DNA from: an uncultured Lachnospiraceae bacterium
GTDB taxonomy: Bacteria; Bacillota; Clostridia; Lachnospirales; Lachnospiraceae
DNA: 64,000 nucleotides
Assembly: GCA_934339365.1 (NCBI GenBank)
Contig: CAKRHW010000006.1
Coordinates: 7,972 to 71,971, forward strand
Direction: 5' to 3'
Each line of letters opens with the position of its first letter. Positions within the stretch are counted from its first letter, which is position 1. Made by a program: the position numbers and the translations under genes. The notes beneath the pieces are model-generated. The model searched no databases and was not told where the DNA came from. It saw nothing but the letters and a program-made list of their open reading frames with translations. Below, in pieces: positions 62,320 to 64,000 of the stretch.

Positions 62320-62940
62320 ATGAATACCTTAACCATTTTTCAAATTGCCTTAGAAGTATGAGGTATTTTAATCTGCTTAATTGCCTTACTTATCACTTGT
62401 ATGGAACATATCCCATCTCGTTCCAGCCGGAAAATTCGATTCTTTATGCAAATATCCTGCATTTTTCTTCTTGCAAATGATATATTTGCGTGGATTTTTC
62501 GTGGACAGACCGGAACTATCGCCTATTACGCAGTGCGAATCAGTAATTTTGGTGTTTTCTTTATAAACTTTATTTACATGAGTTTATTTGCAATTTATCT
62601 ATGGCAATCTATTTCTATTTCATCAAAAACATTACCTAAAAGAATTTTTTGTATTTTTGGTCTGAGTTTTTGTGGTATTTTCACTCTGATCTTATCACAA
62701 TTTACCCATCTTTTTTACTATTTTGACCAGCAAAACTATTATCATCGAAGCAGTTTCTATTTTTTAGACTACTTGTTAATAAGAGCTTTTTCAAGCCATT
62801 TAATTTACACTCTTCACCACTGTACGGAAATTCTTGCCAATAAATTCTATACCAGATATGAAATTTTCTTATTGTTAATATCAATTAATATTTTTTTAAT
62901 TTGGCTTGCATTTATATCAACGTCACATGTTATAGCATAA
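62320..62940 (+). pseudogene. Membrane sensor domain of a GGDEF receptor: nonsense codon and loss of C-terminus
   Basis: AAGGAGGGCCCTAAGA leads to ATG at 62320: MNTLTIFQIALEV, then TGA, then GILICLIALLITCM and so on in the same frame. In relatives this place reads EVWG, so TGG changed to TGA. The remaining frame encodes six to seven helices (IFAWIFRGQTGTIAYYAVRI, ISQFTHLFYYFDQQNYYHRS), a membrane domain that in Lachnospiraceae precedes GGDEF. The catalytic part is missing: the frame ends at 62940 where the sequence meets the opposing subtilase gene. Confidence 0.75.
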
Positions 62941-63856
62941 TCTTTGATTAAAGCGATGTATCCACTTACAAGTGCTGTTGATTGTGATGTCCCAGTCGTC
63001 GCAGCTAATTCGCCCGTATTCAATATTGTATTTATATCCACTCCAGGTGCTAATATGTCACACTGACCTTTAGCATTAGTTCCCTTCCATACACGCAATT
63101 TTTTATCAAGTGCTCCGACTGAAATACACTTTTTATACTTTGCCGGATATAGCATATCCTTTGTTTCATAATCACCTGATGAAGCAACTACTATTATTCC
63201 CGACTTTATAGCACTTTTAACAGATTTTTTTATTTTTTTATTATTAAAATAACTTCCTAAACTTATGTTAATAATAGTAACATTATCTTTTACCGCCTTA
63301 TCAATGGCATCAGCTAATATTTCAGGTGAAACCTTTCCTTGCTCATCTACTACCTTATAACTATAAATTTTTGTTTGGGGAGCTATCCCCTGTAGTCCAT
63401 TGCCTCCAAGTATCAACGAACACATCATAGTTCCATGTCCATTTTTATCAAAAATATCTTCATTTGAAATCATATTATAGCTTTTATCTATTTTGTTTTT
63501 CTGAAATTCTGATATTCCACTATCTATCAACGCGATAATTTGACTTTTTCCTTCTGTTTTACTATGTAAACTGACATATTCCATAAAATCTTCATGCCAA
63601 TTTTTGCTTTTCTGTGAATAGCTAATCTCTGTTGTATCTTCTTTTATCTGCTTATTTTCATCGTCTAAAAAAAAATAGATGCCACAGCCCAGATTGAAAT
63701 AATAACGAAAATTATAAGAACACCCGTTTTAACTATCATACGATTATTCTCGCTTAGTGTAGGTTCTATTTTTTTCTTATAAAAATATGTACATACTACT
63801 AACAGTATAAATATTAGCGGTATAACAACCCTTGCAATTTCTTTTGCGAAAATCAA
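62847..63856 (-). pseudogene. Membrane-anchored subtilisin-like (S8) protease, frame split at a T9 tract
   Basis: From the TTG at 63856 (GAGGTG upstream) a 63-residue frame encodes two membrane helices and ends at TAG just after TTTTTTTTT (63667-63675). One added T would continue directly into LDDENKQIKEDTTEI and the protease: ALIDSGI (Asp), NGHGTMMCSLIL (His), VVASSGD and TGTSQSTALVSGYIALI (Ser). All three catalytic residues are present. As read, the protease could only start internally at 63584 without a site. The C-terminus past about 62935 runs antisense through the truncated membrane gene, so the protease end may be missing too. Confidence 0.75.
63667..63675 (-). repeat. Homopolymer T9 in the subtilase reading frame
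   Basis: Nine consecutive T on the coding strand lie exactly at the frame break; ten T would give one continuous protein. Such tracts slip during replication and transcription. Confidence 0.95.
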
Positions 63857-63865
63857 TTTTATCAC

Positions 63866-64000
63866 CTCTCTTTTTCTTTATTTAGTAGGCGTTTGCGAAA
63901 CGCCATAATCCTCATAAATACGCCATTTTTTTGTTGCTAAATTAAAATAACTCCTCACCGGATATGGTATAATAGAGTTGACTATAAACTATAAACCTTG
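63866..64000. other. Right-edge intergenic region
   Basis: No complete gene. It contains the inverted repeat GGCGTTTGCGAAACGCC near 63890-63906, and on the plus strand TTGACTATAAACTATAAAC close to the edge, which could be a promoter for a gene beyond the window. Confidence 0.4.

Noticed and set aside
63890..63906. GGCGTTTGCGAAACGCC palindrome at the right edge as terminator or attachment site
   Set aside because: No U-tract follows and no integrase or duplicate copy is in the window, so only the inverted repeat is noted.

Overview
The window is AT-rich (low-GC) DNA with Shine-Dalgarno sites of the AAGGAGG type and dense gene packing. Its content (ATP-dependent PEP carboxykinase, separate FolD and FchA enzymes, an EIICBA glucose PTS, large secreted GH9 enzymes with BspA-like leucine-rich repeats, a CLC-F antiporter under a fluoride riboswitch) points to a Clostridia bacterium, most likely a gut Lachnospiraceae. 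Species is not assigned. No rRNA, tRNA, insertion sequence, prophage or CRISPR array was seen.

Layout. 1-1.3 kb: edge of a type I-B CRISPR-Cas operon (cas6, partial cas8b), minus strand. 1.9-5.9 kb: SulP permease, aldo/keto reductase and MATE transporter, minus strand. 6-8.1 kb: a diguanylate cyclase broken by a 14-bp tandem duplication, and an SDR. 8.2-11.1 kb: folD-fchA one-carbon pair with a LysR regulator, divergent from a shortened DUF1275 gene. 11.2-12.8 kb: pckA. 12.9-18.8 kb: PTS cluster ptsG-ptsH-ptsI ending in a CAT-PRD-PRD-Nudix fusion, with a RAT/terminator switch in the ptsG leader. 18.8-22.2 kb: defence-type PLD-helicase-DUF3427 protein beside a Panacea remnant. 22.3-25 kb: orphan solute-binding lipoprotein plus HD-GYP receptor. 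25-29.2 kb: BioB-like enzyme, MFS and Nramp transporters, small conserved protein. 29.2-32.3 kb: decayed ABC exporter pair and ECF transporter. 32.3-44.4 kb: two paralogous secreted GH9 enzymes, a GT-C-like membrane protein, an XRE regulator with a membrane partner. 44.7-48.6 kb: DUF389, PH, SseB, YdcF and SLC13 genes. 48.7-52.9 kb: truncated Lgt, truncated WYL regulator, broken aldo/keto reductase, EamA transporter, collapsed two-component system. 53-55.4 kb: FeoA-FeoB fusion. 55.6-56.5 kb: DUF3990 toxin-like pair. 56.6-58 kb: CLC-F with fluoride riboswitch. 58-62.1 kb: Dabb protein, purC, YxjG-type methyltransferase, MATE. 62.3-63.9 kb: truncated GGDEF-receptor membrane domain meeting a subtilase split at a T9 tract.

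Functional themes. (1) Sugar entry: ptsG transcription looks controlled by antitermination, with a regulator in the same cluster carrying all four PRD histidines and, unusually, an intact Nudix hydrolase; HPr lacks Ser46. (2) One-carbon metabolism: FolD lacks two cyclohydrolase residues and is next to FchA, suggesting split activities. (3) Metals and fluoride: mntH and feoAB promoters carry related TTAGT/ACTAA elements; clcF sits under a terminating riboswitch. (4) Cyclic-di-GMP: two GGDEF-family genes are broken while the HD-GYP phosphodiesterase is intact. (5) The window holds many deletion scars, several of which keep the reading frame; these may be real reductive evolution or partly an assembly problem, and need read-level confirmation.
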